Assembly (NCBI GenBank): GCA_019671135.1 | Contig: JAHRHY010000001.1 | Coordinates: 3,038,001-3,102,000, forward strand | Direction: 5' to 3' | Length of the DNA: 64,000 bases | From: Linnemannia hyalina | Taxonomy: Eukaryota; Mortierellomycota; Mortierellomycetes; Mortierellales; Mortierellaceae | Part shown: piece by piece, positions 31,469 through 41,468 of the stretch | How the letters are laid out: each line of letters starts with the position of its first letter | Numbering within the stretch: the stretch's first letter is position 1 | The notes under the pieces: generated by a model | Seen by the model: only the letters and a program-made list of their open reading frames with translations | Database searches by the model: none | Told to the model about the DNA's origin: nothing | Translations under genes and position numbers: made by a program

Positions 31469-33016
31469 TCAACGGGCTCCTACAATGCATCGGGCACGGT
31501 CTGCCAAATCCTTCCAAACTTGGACGCGACGGAACCCGGCCTGACGGACTGCAGCCGAGACAAAATCGACCTGGTGATCCCCGCCAATCTCAAAGACTAA
31601 CTCTGGGATTTTGACACGGTCCAGTTCTGGTCCGTTCCTCCATGTTCGCTCCACGTCATCATCGTCTATCTCCTCGCCTTCTTGGGCCCTCTTGCTGTTG
31701 CCGCTGTTATGATTGCTGTTGATGTTATGATTGTTGTGTTGCTGTTCGTCGCGGTCCAACGAGTTGATCCTTTCCAGTGTCCGTGGGTCCAGTTCCCGCA
31801 TAAGGTGCTTGTTATTCTGATCCTCTCCTACAGCAGTGGAGGATGCAGATGATGTCGACGATGACGAAGACCGAGAAGCAGCGGGTTGTCGATGAAGCAA
31901 CTCCATAGCCATATGAGCAATCCGGGGATAAAACACAAGCCCCTCCTGATCTGCCAAAAGTGCCTTTGGATCCTCCCACTGCGCAACCTCCGGTTCCAGC
32001 GTATCGTACTCCGAATGCGCAATATAGGGTGGATTCGAGATGATCAAGTGGTACCGTCCCTGCCCCTTTCCCATTCCTGAAGATGAATTTGTTCCGCTAT
32101 TGACAATACCACTGCTATCATGATCAACATCCAACCAGCTCAGGAACTTTTCAACAGCATTCGGAGCCAAGAGATCGGCTTGATGGAACGAGACAAGGTT
32201 CTGGTTCAACAGCGCCTGGTTATGTGCGGTATTGTCCCGTGCAAGTTGGACGGCTTTTGGGTGGATGTCTGCGCCAAAGAGGCGACTAGATCCTGGAGGG
32301 AAGGCTGAGGCGAGTCCGAGAGGGATGCATCCAGAACCTGAACATATATCTAGTATGTTGAACCGGGGTGTTGTTGTTGAAGAGGTGTGTTGGTGGTGTT
32401 GGCGGAATATCAGGGGGTTGGATTCGAGAGCTGTCGCCAGTCGCGCTGTCCATTCTTCTGTCTCCCATCTATTCACCCAAAAGAAAAGCGTACACGAAAT
32501 TAATGGGACATGGCCGTGGGAAAGCTGTTAAAACAAAACGACCGCCCGTCTGAAGAACAGAAGCGAAGGTTACCTTGGGATGAGTGTTGGTGGTCGAGTA
32601 AGGATCTCCAGGTTCATAAACGGTTGTGTCCCTAAAGAATAGTGTGGTAACATCAAAAGTCAATATCAATAAGTGTGTAGCCTTCCCCCTCCAAGCTCAA
32701 GATCTCATGGAAAAAATGGTCAGCATGCCGGTGTGCCCTCTCCATATTTACCAAGGATGTACTGGAGTGGTTTCCGGGTCCTGACTCTCTCGTCCACGTA
32801 CACCTGCATCAACTCGATCTCCTTCTCCGAAAGACCCCCCCTACCACCTCCACCAGCAGCTGCACCGTCGCTCCTTACGGCTAGAGATGCACACGATTGG
32901 TGTTTGGCGTGTTGGAGGAGCCACTTCAGTTCCTGGCTGGCGTGGCTCTTGCTGTTGTTGCAGACAGGCACAAGGGCCTCTGTCCATATCCTGACCAGTT
33001 CTGCCGCCGGTCTCAT
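31469..33016 (-). CDS. HemK/PrmC-type peptide-release-factor glutamine methyltransferase
   Basis: Three exons (32752-33016, 32574-32631, 31469-32468) give 440 residues. The N-terminal helical domain ends in PLQYILGTQPF and LIPRWETEEW, the family signature, which appears only after splicing through the 58-nt second exon. The SAM site DICSGSGCIPLGLA lies at about residues 148-161, and the catalytic NPPY at about 253-256. The enzyme N5-methylates the Gln of the GGQ motif in translation release factors; the RWETEEW form recalls mitochondrial Mtq1/HemK1. A long low-complexity insertion (poly-Ser, then a His/Asn-rich stretch, then acidic) lies between NPPY and the conserved C-terminal FEIGGDH, making the protein about 100 residues longer than usual. 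Confidence 0.88.
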
Positions 33017-33411
33017 TCTGTGTGCTATTGTGAATGATGCTTATTGTGGGTTGGTGAATGTCGTGTATGTGCGTGTTAATGTCGCATGTAGGTGTGAATG
33101 TCGTTGCATGTGTGTTGTTGTGAATGCAGCTGCGTGTGAGTTGGAGGGATGGAGAAAAAATAATATACGGTAAAAATGTAGGGGGTGGATGCCGGTCACA
33201 TGCACATCTTGGTGGCGTCTTTTCACTGCAGGAGGCCTAGTAAGTTCCTGAGCCGTTGGTAGAATTGGACCATGACTACACTATCCCCACTCGCCAAAGT
33301 GAAGGGAAAAAAGACAAAACAATCAGAAGATAAGTGATGGTAATGCTACGTTCTGGCTTGTTTTTATTACAGTTCCGTTATGGAACAGTTGTCGGTATTG
33401 TGTACGCTTTC
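33017..33411. other. Spacer upstream of the HemK-like gene
   Basis: 395 bp with no gene seen; TG-rich on the plus strand near 33040-33130. Confidence 0.4.
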
Positions 33412-34106
33412 TTAATCGTCCTCGCCGTCCGATTCATCCTGCTCCGCAACAGCCTTGCGGACCTCCTGTCCCATTGCCTTTGCACGAAGATCCTTGATCT
33501 ATTAATACCAAAAAAAACCAGTTCGTGTCAGTGACCATTGCGCACGCTCTCACTGAAAAAGTGGCACGGATTACGACCCAAACGCGACAAATGATAAAGC
33601 AGCATTATGAGGAGCCATTACCTTTTTACGCAGCTCGAGCTCCTTCTTTGACACCCGGTTTGTGACCCTGTAGTAGTTGATGTTCCTCTCCACAATTTCC
33701 TGCTCCTCCTCCTGCGCCGACTTTAACTTTTCTATTACCATTGGTCGCAAAACGAAAAGAATAGGTTAGCTTCATCAGTCAACTCTCCTTTGTCTCCATT
33801 ATGGCAAAAACAGACAATCACCGATTTCTAATTGCTTGAGAACTCACCGAGAGGATTGATCTTGGCTTCAGCCTCCTCCTGCTGCCTCCGGACAGAATGT
33901 CCATACCGGATCTCATGCTTAATCTTCTTCAATCCGGTCTTAGTCACAGGCAAACTGTTCTTGTTTTGTTTCTTTGCGGTCTTGCCGCTGCTGCTCTTCT
34001 TCTTGGATACTGCTCCTGATGAGGTGGAGGATTTGGAGATTTTGCTGTTGGTGTTGTTGCTGGACATAAGGGCATCCAGCGCCTGTGCTGCAAGCTTCTT
34101 GGACAT
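33412..34106 (-). CDS. Small basic protein of unknown function, probably nuclear
   Basis: Three exons (33848-34106, 33622-33731, 33412-33498) join in frame to 151 residues. The N-terminal half is Ser/Lys-rich and very basic (SKKKSSSGKTAKKQNKNSL). The middle forms a charged helix (KIKHEIRYGHSVRRQQEEA and AQEEEQEIVERNINYYR), and the C-terminus turns acidic (ESDGEDD). Composition suggests a nucleolar or RNA-associated factor, but I do not recognise the family. Gene reality is supported by three consistent GT-AG junctions and phase. Confidence 0.72.
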
Positions 34107-34707
34107 TGTTATATTATGTGTATATGTTCGTGGTTATGGTGAATATGTCCTCCTGTTGTATGTTCCCTTGGTTCCTGTTCCTGAGTTGTCTGTTGGCTCC
34201 TTTGCGAATGTACGTTTACGACAATGAATGACTAACTGAACCCCCATTGCACCTGTGTTTCTTTTTCTACAAACCAATGTTTTTCAATGCGGCTTAGCTT
34301 TTTTCTTTTTTAATGGTGACTGCTTGTTATCCTTTGCTTCGCCGGCTCAGAACAAAAGACGCCTTGGAAACAACTCCCCTTTCCTTCTGTTAGCAACTTG
34401 TCTGAGTCATTGACTGGCCTCCCTATTTAAACGAGACGTGGCGAGGAACCCAGCACATCCTCCCTCTTTTCCTCTTGTTCTCAACCGCACCCAAAAGATA
34501 AACGAATGCTTTCTAGGGTTTTTTTTATTTTACTATTGGCGACGTTTGACGCGTTGATGAATATGTTTTTTTCTGCTTCATATTTTCTGATATTTACGCT
34601 GAAGCACAACTGCTGCTGGTCTCATAAAAAACACCTTTAGGCATTCTCAAAAACACAGCCTTCCTTTCCTTATCCTTGGGGGATGTTGCACACAAAGTCC
34701 AAGGGTT
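34107..34707. other. Spacer between two minus-strand genes
   Basis: 600 bp, no gene recognised; holds the 3' flank of the SFP1-like gene and the promoter of the small basic protein gene. Confidence 0.4.
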
Positions 34708-36756
34708 CTAGACCTCATCGTAAGGGTCAGCTTTGATAGTCACGGGCACTACAGATGGTGCCATCGAAAACATACTGTTGGGAATGGCCGAAATCCCAAA
34801 CATGCTAACAGATGTAGGCGACGGCTCAGGCTTGCAAACAGTCGCGGTAACAACATTGGCATCGGCCCCTCCAAGAGTCGACATGGGGTTGAAGGGCGCA
34901 GGTCGAGTCGCTTGTGCAGGACCTACTCCAGAGACCGTCCCGGTGTCAACTCCTTGAGCACCTGTCGGCTGCAGCAATCCTCCACTGACCGACCCAGTGT
35001 CATATTCCCCATGAGGCACTCCAACTGCAGCGGCGGCAGCAGCAGCGTTCGCCGCATTGGCGGCATTGGCGGCCTGGGCAGTCATGATGGCATTCGCCGC
35101 AGCCATCATCATAGGACTCGAGTTGACAGCCTGAAGAGCAGCCGCTATGGTCATGGCCGCTTGGCTTGGGTAAGGTCCGAATATGTGGGGGTTGATCAGT
35201 CCGGACTGGTGAGCTCGTAGGGCGGCAGTCAGATTGGGGTGGGAATGTTCGATGTGGTACTTGAGCCCGTTCAGGTTCTTGTACCGTTTGCCGCACTCGA
35301 GAAAAGTACACACATAGGGCTTGGTCTCTGGAGAATCCGTCTCGCCCATCCCGCTAGTCGAACAGTGTCCATGCAGATTGTGGTACTTGAGTCCGTTGGG
35401 ATTCTTGTAAGCCTTGTCACATCCAAGAACGGAGCATCGGTACGGCTTGTCGCTTGTATTGGTGTTGCCGGTCCGTGTTAGATCCTCCATGAGGCTAAAC
35501 ACCTCGTCACGTTGCCGCATCAAGTCCACTGTAGCGGTGACATAGGGCGAGTTGGTCGAATTTATGGCCAAGGGTCGTGTCGTCGTCAAAGGTCCAATGG
35601 GACCCATACGTCCATTCGCGGCTGGATAGACTGAAGGGTTGAGCGATGCTGGGTCGGGATGTACTGTCATCGATGCACTGGTCGTCGTGTTAACGGTATG
35701 GAACGGGTAAGGCCCAAATCCGCCATGGTTCTTCTCCAATGCCTGAGCCGAATGCATATCAGAGTAGATAGAAGAAGCGCCCGATCGCTGGTTCGACTCC
35801 ACGGCTTGCCGCTTTGCCGTGGGACCCAAAAAGTCCGACACAATAGTCGAACCATTGGGCCTTGAACGAAGGATGGCATTTGAAAAGACCGAAGAGTGGC
35901 TTCCATGGCCATCACTTTCATCCTCTGCATATATATCGGCTAATGAGACTACAGCTTTGCGTTTGGATGGTCCATTCAGACTAGAGTTGAAGGCTTCAAG
36001 GACATGTGCGGTCGAATTACGGGATGCAGCCTCGACATCACTTGCCGAACTGTTGCCGCTGGGATGACGGTAAAGTGGGTGGGTGGAATGGATAAAGGGG
36101 TGCTGTGTCAAGGTAGAATTGGACCGTGGAGAAAGTAAATGTGCAGGATAGTGATGAGGGAAGGACTGATGGAGGTGGTTGACTGCGGCGCCAAGTTCTG
36201 CGATGACAGAGCTGTTGAGATCAGATCCTGACGGGGAAGCTGAAGTTGGACTTGAGGGCGCCGAGTCGGAGTCGCTCCAGCCGTCCTCATCAAAGAACTC
36301 GGAGTCGTTTTCGACGAAGTCCTCGTCGTCTTCCTCGAAGCGGACGTGGCATTCTTCATAGTGTTGGAGGAGGTCGTGGAGGTCCAAAAGACGGAGACCG
36401 CAGCAGTAAAAGTCGCGACAGAAGGCAGTCTCGAATTCACGCGCATGGACGTGGACGTTGTCCGCAGCGAAGGAAGGGGACTGGGACCGTTCAAAGTCAG
36501 AGTCAAACCTAAAGGAGAACGAGGAGTTTTCCAGGGGATGCCATGAGGGGGCAGGGGGGAAGTATGAGGTAGAGGATGAGTGAGAAGTACTATCCAGGGG
36601 GGTTGTTGCTGCGGGGGAAGGTGATCTTGTAGCGGGAGGGGTGAGGGTAGAGGGTTGGGGGACGGTCTTTTGTTCCCAGCGAAGAGAAGAGGGGTCAATT
36701 TGGGAGCAGGGTGCTATGGGCAAAGCGCTGGGTTTTGTTTGATTTGGCGCAGTCAT
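34708..36756 (-). CDS. SFP1: SFP1-like C2H2 zinc-finger transcription factor
   Basis: A single exon of 682 residues from the chosen ATG (36756; A at -3). Upstream in-frame ATGs at 36783 and 36918 would add 9 or 54 residues, the latter a leader-like hydrophobic stretch, so I reject it. A first atypical finger region (CRDFYCCGLRLLDLHDLL, then HYEECH) is followed by an acidic segment. Two closely spaced C2H2 fingers near the middle-to-C-terminus (YRCSVLGCDKAYKNPNGLKY and YVCTFLECGKRYKNLNGLKY, each followed by H-x3-4-H) match the split fingers of yeast Sfp1. Sfp1 is a nutrient/TOR-responsive activator of ribosomal-protein and ribosome-biogenesis genes. An alanine-rich repeat (NAANAANAAAAAAA) lies C-terminal to the fingers. 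Confidence 0.88.
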   Translation of the reverse strand: MTAPNQTKPSALPIAPCSQIDPSSLRWEQKTVPQPSTLTPPATRSPSPAATTPLDSTSHSSSTSYFPPAPSWHPLENSSFSFRFDSDFERSQSPSFAADNVHVHAREFETAFCRDFYCCGLRLLDLHDLLQHYEECHVRFEEDDEDFVENDSEFFDEDGWSDSDSAPSSPTSASPSGSDLNSSVIAELGAAVNHLHQSFPHHYPAHLLSPRSNSTLTQHPFIHSTHPLYRHPSGNSSASDVEAASRNSTAHVLEAFNSSLNGPSKRKAVVSLADIYAEDESDGHGSHSSVFSNAILRSRPNGSTIVSDFLGPTAKRQAVESNQRSGASSIYSDMHSAQALEKNHGGFGPYPFHTVNTTTSASMTVHPDPASLNPSVYPAANGRMGPIGPLTTTRPLAINSTNSPYVTATVDLMRQRDEVFSLMEDLTRTGNTNTSDKPYRCSVLGCDKAYKNPNGLKYHNLHGHCSTSGMGETDSPETKPYVCTFLECGKRYKNLNGLKYHIEHSHPNLTAALRAHQSGLINPHIFGPYPSQAAMTIAAALQAVNSSPMMMAAANAIMTAQAANAANAANAAAAAAAVGVPHGEYDTGSVSGGLLQPTGAQGVDTGTVSGVGPAQATRPAPFNPMSTLGGADANVVTATVCKPEPSPTSVSMFGISAIPNSMFSMAPSVVPVTIKADPYDEV

Positions 36757-38583
36757 GTTGATGGTGGGGGTGGGGGTAGGCATGAAAATGGTCCGAAGAA
36801 GAAGACAAGAGGGAGAATAAAATATACGGTGAAGGTTGGGGAGGAGGAAGGAAGGAAAGAGGAGGAAGGGAGAAGAACACGGAGAAAATCTTATATACGA
36901 GGAAAACGAAAGGAGCAAGAAAATGTATGTGTTTGTGTTTTTATGTTGTGTGCTATCGCTTCATCCTTCCTCTGGGACAACCACAGAATCGCATCTTCCT
37001 CTGTTCTTCGTCTACCAACCCTTGACTTGACTTGTTGCATGTTGCATGTTGATGCTGGTGAAGTATTTTTTTTTATTTGTCCTCCTCCCTCTCCCTTCGT
37101 CCCCTCGTCCCCTCGTCCTTCCTCTCAATCCCACACCCCCGTATGATTGATGTGATCCCTTTCCTTTCTGATTCTGTCCCATGCATCTGAGCAAGTGCAA
37201 ACATTAAATACACACACGCCCTATCCCTTTTTCTCTTCTTGTGCACACACCACACTCGCATACTCACCAATGCAAGGGACCCCTCATTCTTCTTCTTATT
37301 TTCTTTTTCCTTTGGAGGGTGATGAATGTCTGCTCGTCCTTAAGCCATTTCCCTTTGTGGTGCTTGAGATCGGACGGATAATACGACCTCATCAAAGATC
37401 AATTGAACGAGAAAAGGGGGCAAAGACAAGGCAAGAGGAGGAAGAGAGAGAAGGGAAGGAGTCTCTTCCACTTGTTGCTTTGAAGATGAAGCAGGACTCT
37501 CTGTGCGCTCCTCTTTCTTTTGCGAACTGTACCCGATTGTGTCTATCAGTGCCACTAACGTCTCCAACAAACAGACCTCCAGACATACACTTCGTGTTGT
37601 AAGAGGCGTAGGAAACTGATGAAGAGTGAAGACCGGCCAGTGATGATTGGCAGCTAACAGCCAACCAGACATGCAACCAAGGGCTTGGGTAAGCAGCCGC
37701 GAAAAGAGACAGCTAGCTGTTGCTGTTGCTGCTGGGTCTTGATCAAAAGGCAGCCAATCAGTGGGATTAGGGAGTAGGTGGGAGGACTAGGCATTTTGAG
37801 ACATGGCCACGATCCTTATGCAAACACTAAATGTCTTCGGAGGTTATGCAGAACAAAACCCTTCCATCAGGTGAACACACTTCACTCACTCACTCACCCT
37901 CTCGCTCAGTCCACTCGGACCCCAACAGGGAAAAAGGGTACGGACGTTGGATACATCCAACAGCCGCCATCATTTTTGAAAAAAAATGGGAGCGACGATC
38001 CCAGTTTGACAATGCAGTCCCATTCGTCTCCTCAACATGGTAGGACAATCCATATGCCCCCCTCTCTTTATCTATACTTTCACACTGGCACTGTACAAAG
38101 GCGTGTGGGGTAGCGGGCACAAAGGAGAACCCATCCATCGATTCTCTCTTATCCTCTTGTTCTTTTTATTCATGGTTTGACTCCACGAGTGTTAAAGAAG
38201 GGCAGGGGTGCAAGAGGATAGGTGTTGAGGAGAACCCTCGTTTACCTTTTTTTCTTGTGACAGTCCTCGAGCCAGACAAGACGAAAAAAAGAAGGGAGCT
38301 GCGGTAACGGATAACAAATTAAATCTCTCACTCTCTATGCATCGTTTTTCTCCTAATAAAGGATCTCTTTTCCCGAGTCAAACCATCCTTCTATCGATCC
38401 AACCCCTTTCACTCCTACTTATCCGTGAAAGAAAAAGAAGAACCAACAAGTACGAAAGCTGAAATACCAACGAGGTGGCAAAATAAGGCGGGGGCCGGAA
38501 GATAGAAGGAAACGATGCTCGGGCCATGTTTAAAGATGGCTATGGCTGATGCTGGTCTTCCCTCCGAAGCCTGATCCAAGTAG
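36757..38583. other. Gene-poor interval upstream of the SFP1-like gene
   Basis: About 1.8 kb. The first 250 bp is purine-rich on the plus strand, as expected for the leader of the leftward gene. No supported coding exon. Confidence 0.45.
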
Positions 38584-39024
38584 TCAAGTTGAACAAACAA
38601 ACAAACAAACATACAAACATACAAACAAACAGGCAAACAAGCAATACTTGCTTCTGAAAAAAGGGGCGGGGAGAGAGAATAGAACAAGGGGAAGAGGGAG
38701 GGAAGTGGGGACGGACCCTCGTTGACAGACGACCATTAGATTATTCAAAATGAAGATCATGTTCCAAGGAAATAAGAACAAAAAGGGGATCGAAAATGTG
38801 TGAGGGAAGAGGACTTACTCAAAGGTGGCCAAGTAAGGATGCTGTTGTTGGAGAAGAGGCGTGGAGTGCGAGACGAGCGTAGAACTTGACCGGTTGTGTC
38901 GTGTAGGCATGGGCATGGCTGTGAGCTGCTGGATCTCGATTGGTGCTGGCATCGCGTCTTTTGCGTTTTGTGTGTTGTTTTGTTGTTCGGTGAAGTGGAG
39001 GAGAGAGTATGGAGCTATGTACAA
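38584..39024 (-). CDS. Possible two-exon small protein with cysteine-rich hydrophobic tail
   Basis: Exon 1 (38819-39024) ends at a consensus GTAAGT donor. A strong acceptor (pyrimidine run then CAG) lies just upstream of 38653. The joined frame is 91 residues and divisible by three. The N-terminal 69 residues are polar (for example MPAPIEIQQLTAMPMP from an alternative start at 38952). Exon 2 encodes SKYCLFACLFVCLYVCLFVC, which comes from a TTTG-type microsatellite, so it may be chance. If real, it would be a tail-anchored, possibly palmitoylated small protein. Splice sites are the only support. Confidence 0.33.
38593..38639. repeat. AAAC-type tetranucleotide microsatellite
   Basis: Tandem AAAC units (CAAA on this strand) with TACA variants. 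Confidence 0.88.
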
Positions 39025-41468
39025 GAGTGTTGGAAACCGAAGTACGAGAGAGGGGAAGGAGCTTATATTCGTCGTTGTTGAATGAGTATGTCGTTGGAGA
39101 GTTTTGAATGAGAGACGAATGAATGAGGTAATGAGAGGAGGAGGAGAAGAGCGAGCTACAAGTTAATAGAATAAAATAAAAATGACGCTTGTCGACGTAT
39201 ATACAGGTGAAGAGGAAACAGGGAAGAGTAAGTAGACGAAGAAGAAAAGTGGGTAAAGAAGAAAGGTCAAAGACAATCGGACAAAGAGGTAAAGAGAGCT
39301 AACAAGTGCGAAGATCTGAAGATCTTCGATGGGGGGAGGTGAAAGGTGGGGAGGGTTCCTTGCTGCTTTCACTAAGATGATACACACTCACACTACCCTC
39401 ACAAAGTAGTCTTACTTTGTCTTGCAGACGTGGAGTAAACGGGGGCCACTGTCTCTCTCTCTTACTTCTGAGCAGTCGAGTGTCTATTATTCGCTCTTTG
39501 TCATCCATCATCATCCACAGCCAAGGCCCGGTTGGTTTCAAAATCATATCTCTTCCCTCACTCCAAATCATTTCCCTCACTCCAAATCATTTCCCTCACT
39601 CCAAACCATTTCCCTCACTACACATCTCCACATACACATCGTCTCTCGCCCATCCACACACGTACAGTTGATGCTCAATCATCTAGGACACTTGCTAGGA
39701 ACCATTCCTTCCTCAGTCCTTGGGTGCCAAGGAATCATCAAGGTTACAACTGTGAGTAAAAAAGCGAGAGGACAGGCCATCTCACCCTCACCTCAAAGGT
39801 CACCTGCACGCGGTTTCATCTCACGCGTCAACATTCACGGACGATTGTCTCGCCCCCGAGACTCACCGTCATTATTCACATTGTCCTCCCTATTCCTCCA
39901 CCCTGCCAGAAATATCCATGACCACCCGCCACCAGTGCGCTAATGAGCGAAACCACTTGCAAGAATACAATGCCACCATCGCGGGACAACGTATTTAGCG
40001 TCGATGCTACCTCCTCCTTCTCCTCTTTCCCCCTCCCTCCTTCTCCACAGTCTTGCTCCTTTCCCTTTCTATCTATCCCCTTCCCACCAAACCAACCCCT
40101 CCCCTTTCACCCCACAAAGACACACTGTTGTCCCTTCTTTTTCCGTATGTGTCTCTTTCCCTTCGGTGTGTACCTTCTGAATGAACATCGTCTGCTCCTC
40201 TTTCACATTCATTTCCTTCTTTCTCCATTGTCGTCCCGTGGACATACTCTACACCTTTGATCATCAAAAAAAGTTCCGCTCCGATATTATTATTTTCATG
40301 CCAATGTATGCAAGACGCACGCCTATCCATGCAACATAGCTAGTATCAATCTCATCTTTCATGTGTCTTTTTCAACATCCAAACACTTTCTCCCTTCGGA
40401 CATTGGATTTTTTTTCTTCTTCTTGCCTTGATCACAAAACAGGGCGTCCTTTTAGGATTCAGGGGCTGGGAAGAGGAAAAGGACACAGATGTATGGGCTT
40501 GAACAAGGGCATGCATTTTTTTTTATTTGGTTTTCATTCACCTTATTCTCTTCTTCCATCTAGCTATTGGTTGGGTTGTTGTTATTGAACAAAGTTTGAG
40601 CGCATGCGAGCTCGTGCGTGCATGCGCTCGATCCCAACTGTAACCACAAGTAATATGAGTAATGAGGCAAGGCGAAGGAGATGATGAAGATGTGTGGAGG
40701 TGTGTAGGGGGGAAAAAAACGAACGTGATAAAACCCATTACCAAGGAGCAGTCCATGCCAACAATTCGCAGATAATCATCCATCGTCTTCCAACGTACTT
40801 TAAAGCATCACTCATACCACCGCGTCGCGGTCGTGTTGAGAGTCTATTTTTTGCTGATTGAAGGATCGGTATCCATTAATGGCACCTCAGGAAATCTCGA
40901 TGTCGATCATGACCGATTCCCGCCGCTGCCCAACACTGGATATCAACTCTGATGACCTTGTTTGTATGTTCAATACAACACACAATCAAACAAAAAACAT
41001 TCCGCCTCATTGGGTGAAAAGCTGCGGAATGACGATGAAGAGTTTCTTCTTTATGGGTTCGGGATGTGTTTGAGGATCTTCGAGGGGACGGTATACGCCT
41101 TGGCTACATTGATGGTGGATATAATACTGGACTTAGTCGACTGCTGGGTACAATACCATGAAAAGAGCCACCTTCGATGCTTGCCTTGCCTTTCCTTCCT
41201 CCTCCCCGTCGGCGTCTTCTTCATTCCCATTCTTATCAACACGCCTCCAAAAGTGGATAGACATAGGGGAACAACTATGACCACTTGTTTTTCCATTTAG
41301 GCGGGTGATCGTCGGTTCATCTTCCTTCTTATTACCGATAACCTCACGAAATGTATTACTCAGTTCAAGAACGAATCATCTTGTGTGATGAACACTGCAG
41401 TTTTGGGGTTCATGTGTTTAATTGACAACTAGATTGTCCAAATAAAAGAAAAAGAAGTAAAGGCGCGT
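39025..41468. other. Gene-poor interval of about 2.4 kb
   Basis: Holds a 20-bp tandem repeat (39553-39620) and several CT-rich stretches. A plus-strand frame from MAPQEISMSIMTDSR at 40879, and a longer one at 40962-41300, show no recognisable domain. I cannot support a gene here. Confidence 0.42.
39553..39620. repeat. 20-bp tandem repeat, about 3.3 copies
   Basis: Units of TCCCTCACTCCAAATCATTT, the third with CC in place of TC, then a partial copy. Confidence 0.88.
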
